Positions 8,482-16,102 of a stretch of 29,314 nt of DNA are shown piece after piece. Under the pieces are notes generated by a model. That model searched no databases and was not told the DNA's origin. It saw nothing but the letters and a program-made list of their open reading frames with translations. The stretch lies in assembly GCA_039933775.1 (NCBI GenBank), contig JBDTNK010000026.1, forward strand, positions 1-29,314, read 5' to 3'. The stretch comes from JBDTNK01 sp039933775. GTDB lineage: Bacteria > Chloroflexota > Limnocylindria > QHBO01. A program made the position numbers and the translations under genes. The first letter of the stretch is position 1. Each line of letters starts with the position of its first letter.

Positions 8482-9105
8482 TTGGCCGTACCGCCCACCG
8501 TCTCATCCCTCGATCGGCGCGACAGCGCCGCGGCATCCGCGTTGCTCATCGCCGCATACCAGGACGACCCGCTCCTCTTCAGCCTGGTGCCCGATGACCG
8601 CCGCCGCCTGCGCGTCGCGGAATGGCTCATGCGCCCGGTGATGCTTGAGGTGATGGAGCACGGTCTCCCCATCGGGGCCTGGGCCGATGGGGAGCTCGTC
8701 GGCATCGCGCTCTGGATGCCGCCGGGGACGTATCCGACCGCGTCGCGACGGCGGCTCACCGCGGCCGCGCCGACGCTCGCCCTGGGCCGCATCGCGGGCC
8801 TTGGCGCGCGGCGCATCATGCGTTCGCTGGCGACCGTCGATCGCGCGCATCCACGCAGCCCGCACTGGTACCTGTGGTTCCTGGGGGTCGACGTCGGACA
8901 GCGTGGTATGGGCATCGGGGCGAGGCTCATCGAGGCTGGTCTGGCGCGCATCGACGCGGAGCAGGAGGCCGCCTACGCCGAGACGTTCACGGAGCGCAGC
9001 GCCTCGCTCTTCGCGCGCGCCGGCTTCGAGTCGACCGGCGAACTCGGCCTGGGGACGGACCTCGCTCCCGGCCGCACGCTCTGGCGCCCGGCGCGCATCA
9101 GATGA
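8482..9105 (+). CDS. GNAT family N-acetyltransferase
   Basis: A 207-residue single-domain acetyltransferase. The acetyl-CoA-binding motif A reads LGVDVGQRGMGIGARLIE, with the Gln-Arg-Gly-x-Gly-Ile-Gly loop, and is followed by an ETFTERSASLFARAGFE segment typical of motif B. The substrate is unknown. Start choice: TTG 8464 is also in frame, but GAGAGGA at 8466-8472 stands 9 bp before TTG 8482 and would be inside the gene if the earlier codon were used, so 8482 is preferred. The stop overlaps the next gene by 4 bp (ATGA), so translation of the two is probably coupled. Confidence 0.88.
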   Translation: MAVPPTVSSLDRRDSAAASALLIAAYQDDPLLFSLVPDDRRRLRVAEWLMRPVMLEVMEHGLPIGAWADGELVGIALWMPPGTYPTASRRRLTAAAPTLALGRIAGLGARRIMRSLATVDRAHPRSPHWYLWFLGVDVGQRGMGIGARLIEAGLARIDAEQEAAYAETFTERSASLFARAGFESTGELGLGTDLAPGRTLWRPARIR

Positions 9106-9542
9106 AGGGGCGGTTCATCGGCTACCCGACCGGGTGGCTGCTGGCGGTGATCGACGATTCGGTGAGCGCCGCCGCGGCCGCCCGCAGCGTGACAGTGTCA
9201 GGGGTGGACGAGGCAGACGTGATCGTGCTGAGCGGCGCCGAAGACGCTCGCCGGCTCGATGGGCTCGGGACGTCGAGCGGCATCGTGGAGCGGGTACGCC
9301 GCGCGACCCAGTTCATGACGATGGACCAGATGCCCGACTTCCTGCTGTACGAGCTGGCCGCGGAGTGGGGCCGCAGCGTGGTTGGCGTGCGAACCCGCGC
9401 GCCCATCGAACGCGAGACGCTGCTCGCCATCCTCCGCGGCCACGGCGCACACTTCATCAACCGTTTCGGAAGCTTGACGACCGAAGAGATCGCTCATTGG
9501 AGCGGTCCGCATCCGGAGATCCCGCACTACATGCACCGCTGA
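9102..9542 (+). CDS. Uncharacterised 146-aa protein coupled to GNAT
   Basis: I do not recognise a named family. The protein opens with FIGYPTGWLLAVIDD, contains an alternating alpha/beta pattern with DVIVLSGAEDARRLDGLG, then a helix-rich middle (QFMTMDQMPDFLLYEL) and a C-terminal segment ILRGHGAHFINRFGSLTTEEI. The compact, hydrophilic sequence lacks a signal peptide or membrane span, so it should be cytoplasmic. The early beta-strand and the histidines in HGAHFINRFG look conserved-type rather than random. The start ATG overlaps the GNAT stop codon (ATGA at 9102-9105), indicating an operon and possibly a shared substrate or regulatory role. A 104-bp gap separates it from the CHRD gene. Confidence 0.75.
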   Translation: MKGRFIGYPTGWLLAVIDDSVSAAAAARSVTVSGVDEADVIVLSGAEDARRLDGLGTSSGIVERVRRATQFMTMDQMPDFLLYELAAEWGRSVVGVRTRAPIERETLLAILRGHGAHFINRFGSLTTEEIAHWSGPHPEIPHYMHR

Positions 9543-9646
9543 CAATTCGGTGCGGCTGTTACCGGCTGCGTACCTCTCGATGCGCGATTCCGTGCCCGCG
9601 GCCTCCACGGCCCGCGACGGAGCCGCCGATCGAGGAGGCGTCCGGT

Positions 9647-10180
9647 ATGAAACGTCGACACCTGGTATCCATCGTTACAGCCATGATTGCCACGCTCAGC
9701 GTCGTGGCCACGTCAGCGGCATCACCGCCGCGGAACTTCGTGACGCCGCTCTCCGGTGGCGAGGAAGTTCCTGCTCGCGACACCCTGGCGCGCGGCGTCG
9801 GGATCTTCCAGCTCGCGCCTGACGGCGAGACCATGAGCTACCGGCTCATCGCCTCGAACATTGACAACGTGATCATGGCCCACATCCACGTCGGTCCAGC
9901 CGACGGGACCGGGCCGATCGCCGTCTGGCTCGCGCCATCGACTGCCGTCGGCGTGCAGCTTCCTGCCGCAGGCGGGCGACACGACGGCGTCCTCGCGACC
10001 GGAACGTTCACCTCCGCCAACTTCACGGGCCCACTGGCCGGCGCCGACATGGACACTCTGGTCGATCTGCTGGCGACCGGGGGAGCGTATGTGAACGTGC
10101 ATACCAACGACGGCATGGATCCGCCGAACACCGGGGCCGGCGACTTCCCCGGTGGCGAGATTCGCGGTCAGATCGACTGA
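9647..10180 (+). CDS. Secreted CHRD-domain protein
   Basis: A 177-residue protein with a Sec-type signal peptide (residues 1-25, ending VATSAAS) and a single CHRD domain. The domain begins FVTPLSGGEEVPARDT, has the core MAHIHVGPADGTGPIAVWL and ends with YVNVHTNDGMDPPNTGAGDFPGGEIRGQI, all typical of the family first defined in chordin. Bacterial CHRD proteins are extracellular and of unknown function. The start is well supported: GAGGAGG at 9632-9638 lies 8 bp before ATG 9647. The gene appears monocistronic, with a GC-rich hairpin shortly after its stop codon. Confidence 0.92.
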   Translation: MKRRHLVSIVTAMIATLSVVATSAASPPRNFVTPLSGGEEVPARDTLARGVGIFQLAPDGETMSYRLIASNIDNVIMAHIHVGPADGTGPIAVWLAPSTAVGVQLPAAGGRHDGVLATGTFTSANFTGPLAGADMDTLVDLLATGGAYVNVHTNDGMDPPNTGAGDFPGGEIRGQID

Positions 10181-10193
10181 GCTCGCAGCGGGA

Positions 10194-10217
10194 CGGGGTG
10201 GCCGGGCGGCCGCCCCG
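10194..10217 (+). terminator. GC-rich hairpin after the CHRD gene
   Basis: Arms 10194-10203 and 10208-10217 form a 10-bp stem with one G-U pair and a GGGC tetraloop, 13 bp past the CHRD stop. It has no T tract after it, so if it ends transcription it would do so without the classical U-run. Confidence 0.4.
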
Positions 10218-10243
10218 ATCCTCCTGGCAGCACGGCGCGGTGC

Positions 10244-10249
10244 TAGGAT
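10244..10249 (+). promoter_or_regulatory. Putative -10 element of the adenosine deaminase gene
   Basis: TAGGAT 9 bp before ATG 10259, with no ribosome-binding site between, consistent with a leaderless transcript. No clear -35 box. Confidence 0.4.
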
Positions 10250-10258
10250 CGGCAGCTG

Positions 10259-11365
10259 ATGCCGACCGCCGAGCAGCGCCGTGACCTCGTCCAGCGCGTC
10301 CCCAAGGTGCTGCTGCACGATCACCTCGACGGCGGCCTGCGCCCCGCCACGGTCATTGAGCTAGCCGGCGAGATCGGGTACCACGAGCTGCCCACGACCG
10401 ATGCCGCCGAGCTCGGCCGCTGGTTCACCGCCGGCGCCGACCGCGGCTCGCTGGAGCAGTACCTCGACGGCTTCCGGCACACCGTGGCGGTGCTTCAGGC
10501 ACGCGACGCCATCGAGCGCGTCGCCGCCGAGTGTGCCCAGGACCTGGCCGCAGACGGCATCGTCTACGCCGAGGTGCGCATGGCACCAGAGCTCCTGACC
10601 GATGGTGGCCTCACCCTGGACGAGGCGGTCGAGGCGATGCTCGCGGGGTTCCGCCGCGGCTCTGACAGGCTGCCGATCACGATCGGGCTCATCGTCAGCG
10701 CCATGCGCCAGGCGGCGCGCTCGGTCGAGATCGCGGAGCTCGCGGTGCGGCACCGTGACGAGGGCGTGGTTGGCTTCGACATCGCCGGCCCGGAGGCCGG
10801 CCACCCGCCCACGCGGCACCTCGACGCATTCCAGCTCATCGCGCGCGAGAACTTCCACTTCACGATCCACGCCGGCGAGGGGTTCGGCCTGCCCTCGATC
10901 TGGGAGGCGCTGCAGTGGTGCGGCGCCGAGCGGCTGGGGCACGGCGTGCGGATCGTGGACGACATCACGGTCCGCGAGGACGGCAAGGTGGCGCTCGGAC
11001 GCCTCGCCGCCTACGTGCGCGACACCCGCGTGCCGCTCGAGATGTGCCCCACCAGCAACGTGCACACCGGGGCGGTGGCGTCGCTCGCAGAGCACCCCAT
11101 CGACCTGCTGCGCCGCCTGCGCTTCCGCGTCACGGTCAATACCGACAACCGCCTGATGAGCGGCATCAGCCTGACTGATGAGCTTGCCGCGCTGCAGGAC
11201 ACGTTCGGCATCGGTCTGGCCGAGATGGAGTGGCTCACCCTCAACGCGATGAAGAGCGCCTTCTGGCCGTTCGACGGACGGCTCCGGATCATCAACGAGC
11301 AGATCAAGCCCGGCTACGCCTCGCTCCGCGCGCAGCAGGCCGCGGCGGAGTCGCTCGTCGGCTGA
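10259..11365 (+). CDS. add: Adenosine deaminase
   Basis: A 368-residue TIM-barrel hydrolase of the adenosine/AMP deaminase family, converting adenosine to inosine and ammonia in purine salvage. Zinc ligands are visible as His20 and His22 in LLHDHLDGG, His204 in IHAGEG (with catalytic Glu207) and the aspartate Asp296 in VNTDN; His228 in LGHGVR is the catalytic base. The second residue of the usual Asp-Asp pair is Asn297 (TDNRLMSG), a pattern seen in actinobacterial adenosine deaminases. Length matches bacterial Add proteins (about 330-370). The gene is convergent with the DapA-family gene, 13 bp away, and seems to have its own promoter. Confidence 0.94.
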   Translation: MPTAEQRRDLVQRVPKVLLHDHLDGGLRPATVIELAGEIGYHELPTTDAAELGRWFTAGADRGSLEQYLDGFRHTVAVLQARDAIERVAAECAQDLAADGIVYAEVRMAPELLTDGGLTLDEAVEAMLAGFRRGSDRLPITIGLIVSAMRQAARSVEIAELAVRHRDEGVVGFDIAGPEAGHPPTRHLDAFQLIARENFHFTIHAGEGFGLPSIWEALQWCGAERLGHGVRIVDDITVREDGKVALGRLAAYVRDTRVPLEMCPTSNVHTGAVASLAEHPIDLLRRLRFRVTVNTDNRLMSGISLTDELAALQDTFGIGLAEMEWLTLNAMKSAFWPFDGRLRIINEQIKPGYASLRAQQAAAESLVG

Positions 11366-11378
11366 TCTTGCCGGGGGC

Positions 11379-12263
11379 TCAACGGGTCGTGGCCGGCTCC
11401 AGGAACGCTTGCGATGCCTCGTCCAGCGCCCGCGACTCCTCGCCGCTGAGGCGGCGCAGCGGCGCGCGCATCTCCGGTCCTATTGGGACACCCCGCAGGC
11501 CGAGCAGGTGCTTCGCCGCCGCAACGAACTGGCCAGCCGCCTCGAGCATCGATCGCACGTCACGCATCACCTGGCCGGCCGCCTCGTCCGGGCCGTCGAG
11601 GGCGGCACGCACGACCTCGGGAAGGCAGGCGGCCATACCCGAGACCGAGCCGAGCGCGCCGCGCGCCATGGCGCGCGGGATCATCGGCTCGTTGCCGACG
11701 AGGACCGGCAGGCCCAGGTCGAGGTACGGCTCGAGGCGCTCCCAGGGCGACTCGCTGACCTTGAGGCCCGCGAAGTTGTCGGCGGCGTCGCGAATGCGGG
11801 CGATGGCATCGGGCGAGAGCGGGTAGCCCGAGCGCGCGGTGAAGGCGTAGCCCCAGAAGGGGAGCGGCGAGCAGGCGCGTGCCGCCGCCACCATGTGCGC
11901 GACGAGCGCATCGCGGTCGAGCACGAAATAGGGCGGCGGGATGACGGCGACCGCATCGGCCCCGATTTCGGCGGCGTGCGCCGCCAGGGCCACGGTATCG
12001 GCCGTGGAGAGCGCGCCGCAGTGGATGATGAGCTGTCCGTGCACCGCGGCACGGAAGGCGACGGCCGTCTCGCGACGCTCCTCGAGGCTGAGCAGCACGC
12101 CCTCGCCGGTCGTCCCGCAGGCGAAGACGCCGTCCGCACCGTGCGACTCCAGAAAGCCGGCGTACGGCGCGATCGCGGCGAGGTCGAGCGCCGCGCCGCG
12201 ATCGGTCAGGGGGGTGACCGCCGCGACGATGAGGGGCGGATGGTCGAGATCGGTGAGTCCCAT
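11379..12263 (-). CDS. Dihydrodipicolinate synthase/N-acetylneuraminate lyase family aldolase
   Basis: A 294-residue class I pyruvate-type aldolase. GTTGEG at residues 50-55 binds the pyruvate carboxylate, Lys168 in GLKVSES forms the Schiff base, and Tyr139 in WGYAFTARSG is in the proton-relay position. The segment after that tyrosine (AFTARSGYPLS) differs from the Asn-x-Pro-x-Arg-Thr of true DapA, and no lysine-pathway gene is nearby, so lysine biosynthesis is less likely than a sugar-acid or other 2-keto-acid aldolase or lyase role. The gene is transcribed away from the ferredoxin gene across a 102-bp region. Substrate unassigned. Confidence 0.88.
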   Translation of the reverse strand: MGLTDLDHPPLIVAAVTPLTDRGAALDLAAIAPYAGFLESHGADGVFACGTTGEGVLLSLEERRETAVAFRAAVHGQLIIHCGALSTADTVALAAHAAEIGADAVAVIPPPYFVLDRDALVAHMVAAARACSPLPFWGYAFTARSGYPLSPDAIARIRDAADNFAGLKVSESPWERLEPYLDLGLPVLVGNEPMIPRAMARGALGSVSGMAACLPEVVRAALDGPDEAAGQVMRDVRSMLEAAGQFVAAAKHLLGLRGVPIGPEMRAPLRRLSGEESRALDEASQAFLEPATTR

Positions 12264-12271
12264 GCAGCCTG

Positions 12272-12277
12272 ATGCTA
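12272..12277 (-). promoter_or_regulatory. Putative -10 element of the DapA-family gene
   Basis: TAGCAT on the minus strand, 8 bp before ATG 12263; no ribosome-binding site intervenes, so a leaderless mRNA is plausible. Confidence 0.4.
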
Positions 12278-12311
12278 GACGGTCCGGCGGCGATCGGCGC
12301 GGTCATCGGTG

Positions 12312-12317
12312 TAGACT
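12312..12317 (+). promoter_or_regulatory. Putative -10 element of the ferredoxin gene
   Basis: TAGACT 48 bp before ATG 12366. A leader from here would include GAGGA about 14 bp before the ATG. No -35 box recognised. Confidence 0.3.
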
Positions 12318-12365
12318 CGACCTGCCCCGTCCCGTGCTCAGCAGCGAGGAACCACCCGAGACCCC

Positions 12366-12608
12366 ATGACCTACGTCATCACCGAACCGTGCATCGGCGT
12401 CAAGGACGCGAGCTGCGTCGACGTCTGTCCGGTGGACTGCATCCACGCCACCGACGATGACCCGCAGTTCTACATCGATCCTGACGAGTGCATCGACTGC
12501 GGCGCGTGCGAGCCGGAGTGCCCCGTGACCGCCATCTTCGCCGAGGACGCCGTCCCCGAGGACCAGGTCAAGTTCATCCAGATCAACGCCGACTACTTCG
12601 CCCGGTAG
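12366..12608 (+). CDS. fdxA: 7Fe-type ferredoxin (FdxA-like)
   Basis: An 80-residue ferredoxin. The first cluster region reads CIGVKDASCVDVCPVDCI and lacks the compact CxxCxxC of 2[4Fe-4S] proteins, matching the [3Fe-4S]/[4Fe-4S] arrangement of mycobacterial FdxA. The second region, CIDCGACEPECPVTAI, supplies the [4Fe-4S] ligands. Such proteins carry single electrons at low potential to reductases, cytochromes P450 or oxidoreductases in the cytoplasm. The following crotonase gene starts 7 bp after the stop codon, so the two are probably cotranscribed. The natural electron partner is not evident. Confidence 0.93.
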   Translation: MTYVITEPCIGVKDASCVDVCPVDCIHATDDDPQFYIDPDECIDCGACEPECPVTAIFAEDAVPEDQVKFIQINADYFAR

Positions 12609-12615
12609 CGCGGGG

Positions 12616-13566
12616 TTGGCAGAGCCGTCGAGCCCGCAGGCGGTCGATCCCGCGTCGCTCGCCTTTGAGCGGGTCCGATATGCGAAGGCCGACGGCATCG
12701 CAACCGTGGCGATCGACCGGCCGCGGGTCCTCAACTGCTTCGACTTCGGCACACTGCGCGAGATGGCGCGCGCCTTCGAGGACGCATCCTGGGATGACAC
12801 CATCGCCGTGGTCGTCGTGACCGGCAGCGGCGAGCGGGCCTTCTGCACCGGCGCCGACCTCGACGAGCAGGCGCAGATGGGCGCCACGAGCGGGCAGTAC
12901 TGGCGCTGGATGGGCGCCTTCATCGAGATGCACGACCGCCTGCGGCACATCGGCAAGCCCACCATCGCGCGCATCAACGGCATCTGCGTCGGCGGCGGCC
13001 AGGAGCTGCAGCTTGCCTGTGACTTCTCGGTCATGACCGATGACGCCTACATCCGCCACGTCGGCCCTGAGCATGGCTCGGTGCCGGCCGGCGGCGCGAC
13101 GCAATGGTTGCCGCTCGTCGTCGGCGATCGTCGCGCCCGCGAGATCGTGATGCTGTGCGAAGAGATCAGCCCTCAGCAGGCGCTCGACTGGGGCCTCGTC
13201 TCGCGCGTCGTGCCGCGCGCCGCATTGGACGCGACCGTCGCCGAGCTGGCGGCGAGCCTGCGGCGCAAGCTGCCCGAGACGCTGCGTTACACGAAGACAC
13301 AGCTCAACTGGTGGCGCGACCTCGTCTGGTCACAGACCATCGAGCACGCGCGCGACTGGCTGGCCATCCACTCGGGAGCGGATGAGACGCGTGAGGCGGT
13401 CGCCGCCTTCCACGAGCGCCGCGCGCCGCGCTACGAGGAGCTGCGCGGGCTGCAAGCGGCGCCGCGGTTCTGCGGCCGATGCGGCGCGTCCGGACTGCCG
13501 GCGGCGCATGGCTTCTGTGGAGTCTGCGGTGCGACGCTCGAGACCGCCTGGGAGGCAGACCGATGA
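12616..13566 (+). CDS. Crotonase-fold hydratase/hydrolase with C-terminal zinc ribbon
   Basis: A 316-residue protein: crotonase fold at about residues 15-270, then a zinc ribbon with Cys286, Cys289, Cys301 and Cys304. The oxyanion segments are AFCTGADL (76-82) and GGGQELQLACDF (126-137), with Glu130 and Glu152 in the two positions used by enoyl-CoA hydratase. The stretch GPEHGSVPAGGATQWLP and the QE pair recall 6-oxocyclohex-1-ene-1-carbonyl-CoA hydrolase (Oah/BamA), which opens the ring in anaerobic benzoyl-CoA breakdown. No benzoyl-CoA reductase gene is in the window, so this is only a resemblance. TTG 12616 is the only start that keeps the N-terminal strand. It overlaps the next gene by 4 bp. 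Confidence 0.82.
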   Translation: MAEPSSPQAVDPASLAFERVRYAKADGIATVAIDRPRVLNCFDFGTLREMARAFEDASWDDTIAVVVVTGSGERAFCTGADLDEQAQMGATSGQYWRWMGAFIEMHDRLRHIGKPTIARINGICVGGGQELQLACDFSVMTDDAYIRHVGPEHGSVPAGGATQWLPLVVGDRRAREIVMLCEEISPQQALDWGLVSRVVPRAALDATVAELAASLRRKLPETLRYTKTQLNWWRDLVWSQTIEHARDWLAIHSGADETREAVAAFHERRAPRYEELRGLQAAPRFCGRCGASGLPAAHGFCGVCGATLETAWEADR

Positions 13567-14342
13567 CCGATGGCGTGCTGCTGGTCGAGCGCTTCGCCGA
13601 TGCCGGCACGGCGCTCGTGCGCCTCAACCGCCCGAAGCAGCTGAACGCGCTCAACGGCGAGCTCATGGAGCGCCTCGCGGCGACGCTCGAGGAGCTCGAC
13701 GCCGACGATGGCGTGCGCGCGATCGTGGTGACCGGCAACGAGCGCGCCTTCGCAGCGGGCGTTGACATCGCTGAGATGGCGAGCGCTGGAGCGATCGAGA
13801 TGCTCCTCGGCAGCCGTGTCGGCCAGCTCGACCGCATTCGGCGCGTCGCGAAGCCGATCATCGCCGCCGTCAACGGCTGGGCGCTGGGAGGCGGATGCGA
13901 GCTGGCCATGACCCTGGACCTGATCATCGCCGGCGAGAGCGCGAAGCTCGGCCAGCCGGAGGTGAACCTGGGCGTCATCCCCGGAGCGGGCGGCACGCAG
14001 CGCCTGACGCGCGCCATCGGCAAATCGAGGGCCATGGCCATGGTCCTGACCGGCGAGCCGATGACCGCCGCGCATGCCGAGCGCGCCGGCCTGGTCGCCC
14101 GCGTCGTGCCCGATGAGCTCGTCGTGGAGGATGCGCTGGCGATGGCCGCTGCCATCGCGTCGAAGGGGCCGCTCGCGATCCGTGCCGCGAAGCAGGCGAT
14201 CAACGCGTCCTATGAGATGGCCCTGACCGATGGCCTGGCCCTCGAGCGACAGCTCTTCTACCTGCTCTTTGCGTCCGATGACCAGAAGGAGGGCATGGCC
14301 GCCTTCCTCGAGAAGCGCACACCGACGTTCCGGGGCCGCTGA
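13563..14342 (+). CDS. Enoyl-CoA hydratase (short-chain, PaaF-like)
   Basis: A 259-residue crotonase with both catalytic glutamates: Glu113 in ALGGGCELAM and Glu133 in GQPEVNLGVIPGAGGTQRL. The oxyanion-hole segment AFAAGVDIAEM is also standard. It should add water across trans-2-enoyl-CoA to give (S)-3-hydroxyacyl-CoA, and the C terminus ends in the typical EKRTPTFRGR. Its ATG overlaps the preceding stop codon (ATGA at 13563-13566), so it is translationally coupled to the zinc-ribbon crotonase. Together with the dehydrogenase and thiolase further on, it can supply the hydration step of a beta-oxidation sequence. The acyl chain length is not predictable. Confidence 0.93.
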   Translation: MTDGVLLVERFADAGTALVRLNRPKQLNALNGELMERLAATLEELDADDGVRAIVVTGNERAFAAGVDIAEMASAGAIEMLLGSRVGQLDRIRRVAKPIIAAVNGWALGGGCELAMTLDLIIAGESAKLGQPEVNLGVIPGAGGTQRLTRAIGKSRAMAMVLTGEPMTAAHAERAGLVARVVPDELVVEDALAMAAAIASKGPLAIRAAKQAINASYEMALTDGLALERQLFYLLFASDDQKEGMAAFLEKRTPTFRGR

Positions 14343-14349
14343 GCCGGCC

Positions 14350-15303
14350 GTGGCACTCGGCAACCCCGATCACCCGGTAGGCGGGCTCTCGGTGCGACGG
14401 CCCGAGGGCGTCGAACTGCGGCCGCTGGGCCGCGACGACTTCCCCGTGGCGCTGGCAATGATGCGGGAGCTGTACGGACTGCCCGACAGCGAGGCTGAAC
14501 CGCATCGAGCGGTCTACGAGGCGTATGTCAACGACCCGGACGCGGCGCCATTCCTTGCCATGGCGGATGGCGAGGCGGCCGGGCTCATCCTGTTCCGCTT
14601 CCGCCGGCGCCTGAACCGCGCCACGTTCGAGGGCTGGGTGAGCGACCTCTTCATCCGCGAGCCATTTCGGCGGCGGGGGATCGGTCGCATGCTGCTCAAC
14701 GCGGCGATCGAGGAGTGGCGGCTGCGGCAGGGGCACGCCATTCTGCTCGAGGCCGGCGACGACCGGACCGCGGCGCGTCAGCTGTATGCCGCGGCCCGGT
14801 TCCACGAGGCTGGCCGGCTGTGGGAGCTGGTCCCGCTGCGGCAAGCGGCGGTCTCGTCTGGCGCGGCGGTGATTCGCCAAGTGCAGCTCGGCGACGTCGA
14901 GGCAGTGACACGGCTGCTGGTAGAGCTCGGACGCCCAGTGCCCGCTCCGGAACGGCAGGCCGCCGTCCAGCGGACCTTCACGCAGCTGGTGGGCGGCGCT
15001 GACCTGCTCGCATCGATCGCCGAGGTCGATGGAATGCCGGCGGGCGTCGTCATCGCGCAGCTGCGATGGCCGTTCTACACGCTGGAGCCGCAGCTCTGGA
15101 TCTCCGAGCTGGTCGTCACCGAACCGGCACGCGGGCGAGGGATCGGCCGGCAGCTGCTCTCGACCGCCCTAGCGTCGGCCGCTGAGCGGCAGGCGTACGG
15201 GGCGAGCGTCACGGCAGCGCCCACCCGAGAGGCGGCGGGGCGGCTGCTCCGCGTCGCCGGGTTCGACGAGGTGGGCTCGGGCTACGCCCTGGATCGCTCA
15301 TGA
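14350..15303 (+). CDS. Tandem GNAT acetyltransferase (two domains)
   Basis: A 317-residue fusion of two GNAT domains. The first (about 20-160) has the acetyl-CoA loop FIREPFRRRGIGRMLL with Arg108-Arg109-Gly110-Ile111-Gly112. The second (about 172-317) has VVTEPARGRGIGRQLL with Arg261-Gly-Arg-Gly-Ile-Gly266. Both loops look intact, unlike many tandem GNATs where one is degenerate. Mycothiol synthase is a tandem GNAT of similar size, but nothing here shows that activity. I start at GTG 14350, 7 bp after the enoyl-CoA hydratase stop; GTG 14392 is possible and would lose no domain. The stop overlaps the YbaK-like gene by 4 bp. Confidence 0.85.
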   Translation: MALGNPDHPVGGLSVRRPEGVELRPLGRDDFPVALAMMRELYGLPDSEAEPHRAVYEAYVNDPDAAPFLAMADGEAAGLILFRFRRRLNRATFEGWVSDLFIREPFRRRGIGRMLLNAAIEEWRLRQGHAILLEAGDDRTAARQLYAAARFHEAGRLWELVPLRQAAVSSGAAVIRQVQLGDVEAVTRLLVELGRPVPAPERQAAVQRTFTQLVGGADLLASIAEVDGMPAGVVIAQLRWPFYTLEPQLWISELVVTEPARGRGIGRQLLSTALASAAERQAYGASVTAAPTREAAGRLLRVAGFDEVGSGYALDRS

Positions 15304-15791
15304 ATGAGGTGCCGCCGGAGACGCCCGCGACGCGTGCTGCGCTGGCCGCGGGGCTGAAGGCTCAGGTGGTTCGGACGCAGCCGGCGCACAGCGCAGAGGA
15401 GAGCGCGGAGCTGCAGGGCATCGAGCCCGGCGCTCTGCTGCGCACGATCGTCGTACGACGTGGCGAAAACGACTACGTCTTCGTCCTCGTGCCGGCCGGG
15501 CGTCGCTTCGACTGGCCGAAGCTGCGGGCGCATCTGGGCGTGCGACGCCTCTCGCTGCCCGATGCCGTCGAAGCACACGCCGCCACCGGCTACGAGCGCG
15601 GCGCGATCACGCCGTTCGGTGCGACCACGGCGTGGCCGGTGATCCTGGACGAGGCGGCCAGCGGACGCGATGTCGTGGCGATCGGTGGCGGGGCGCACGG
15701 CGTCAACCTGCATCTGGCGCCGGCCGATCTCGTGGCCGCCCTGAATGCCGCCATCGTCGACGTCTCGGTTCCGGAGCCCGTCGCCGGCTAA
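15300..15791 (+). CDS. YbaK/EbsC-family aminoacyl-tRNA deacylase-like protein
   Basis: A 163-residue protein of the YbaK/ProXp editing superfamily, whose members hydrolyse mischarged aminoacyl-tRNA. The family landmarks are GYERGAITPFG at 97-107 and IGGGAHGVNLHLAPADL at 128-144. The lysine that most members have just after the helix is apparently Arg48 in GALLRTIVV, so catalysis may differ from Cys-tRNA(Pro) deacylation by YbaK. Translation is coupled to the tandem GNAT (ATGA at 15300-15303). The stop codon overlaps the convergent azlD stop by 4 bp. The tRNA substrate is not evident. Confidence 0.88.
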   Translation: MNEVPPETPATRAALAAGLKAQVVRTQPAHSAEESAELQGIEPGALLRTIVVRRGENDYVFVLVPAGRRFDWPKLRAHLGVRRLSLPDAVEAHAATGYERGAITPFGATTAWPVILDEAASGRDVVAIGGGAHGVNLHLAPADLVAALNAAIVDVSVPEPVAG

Positions 15792-16102
15792 CCCGCTCCA
15801 AGCAGACGCGCCACTGCCGTGATCCCCGCGGCGATGACGACCACGCCCAGTGTCGGCACGCGCAACAGCAGCGCCACGAGTGCGGCGCCGACGCCCAGGA
15901 TCCGGGCATCGACCGTGAGCGTCGTTCCGATGGCCAGGGTCAGGCTCGCCACGAGTGCGGCAAGCAGCGCCGGTGCGAGCAGCGCGACGACGCCGACGAG
16001 TCGCGCGGGCAGCGGCCGGCCGCCGAGCAGCACCGGGCCCGCGGCCTTGATGGCGATCGTCGCGAGACCCACGCCGATCACCACTGCCCAGGAGGCGCTC
16101 AC
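15788..16102 (-). CDS. azlD: AzlD-family branched-chain amino acid export subunit
   Basis: A 104-residue protein with four predicted hydrophobic segments, the small partner of AzlC. It contains IKAAGPVLLGGRPLP near the N terminus, typical of AzlD/YgaH. The start is GTG 16102, which overlaps the azlC stop as GTGA (16099-16102), so the pair is translationally coupled. AzlC and AzlD form an inner-membrane exporter for branched-chain amino acids and, in Escherichia coli (YgaZH), valine and methionine. The frame remains open further upstream but that part belongs to azlC in another phase. Confidence 0.88.
   Translation of the reverse strand: MSASWAVVIGVGLATIAIKAAGPVLLGGRPLPARLVGVVALLAPALLAALVASLTLAIGTTLTVDARILGVGAALVALLLRVPTLGVVVIAAGITAVARLLGAG

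Noticed and set aside
8382..8951. Upstream extension of the CapA-family frame
   Set aside because: It would run through the divergent GNAT gene and bury the signal peptide; the lipobox fixes the start near 8381.
11379..12263. Calling the aldolase dapA (lysine biosynthesis)
   Set aside because: The residues after the active-site tyrosine differ from true DapA, and no lysine-pathway gene is adjacent.
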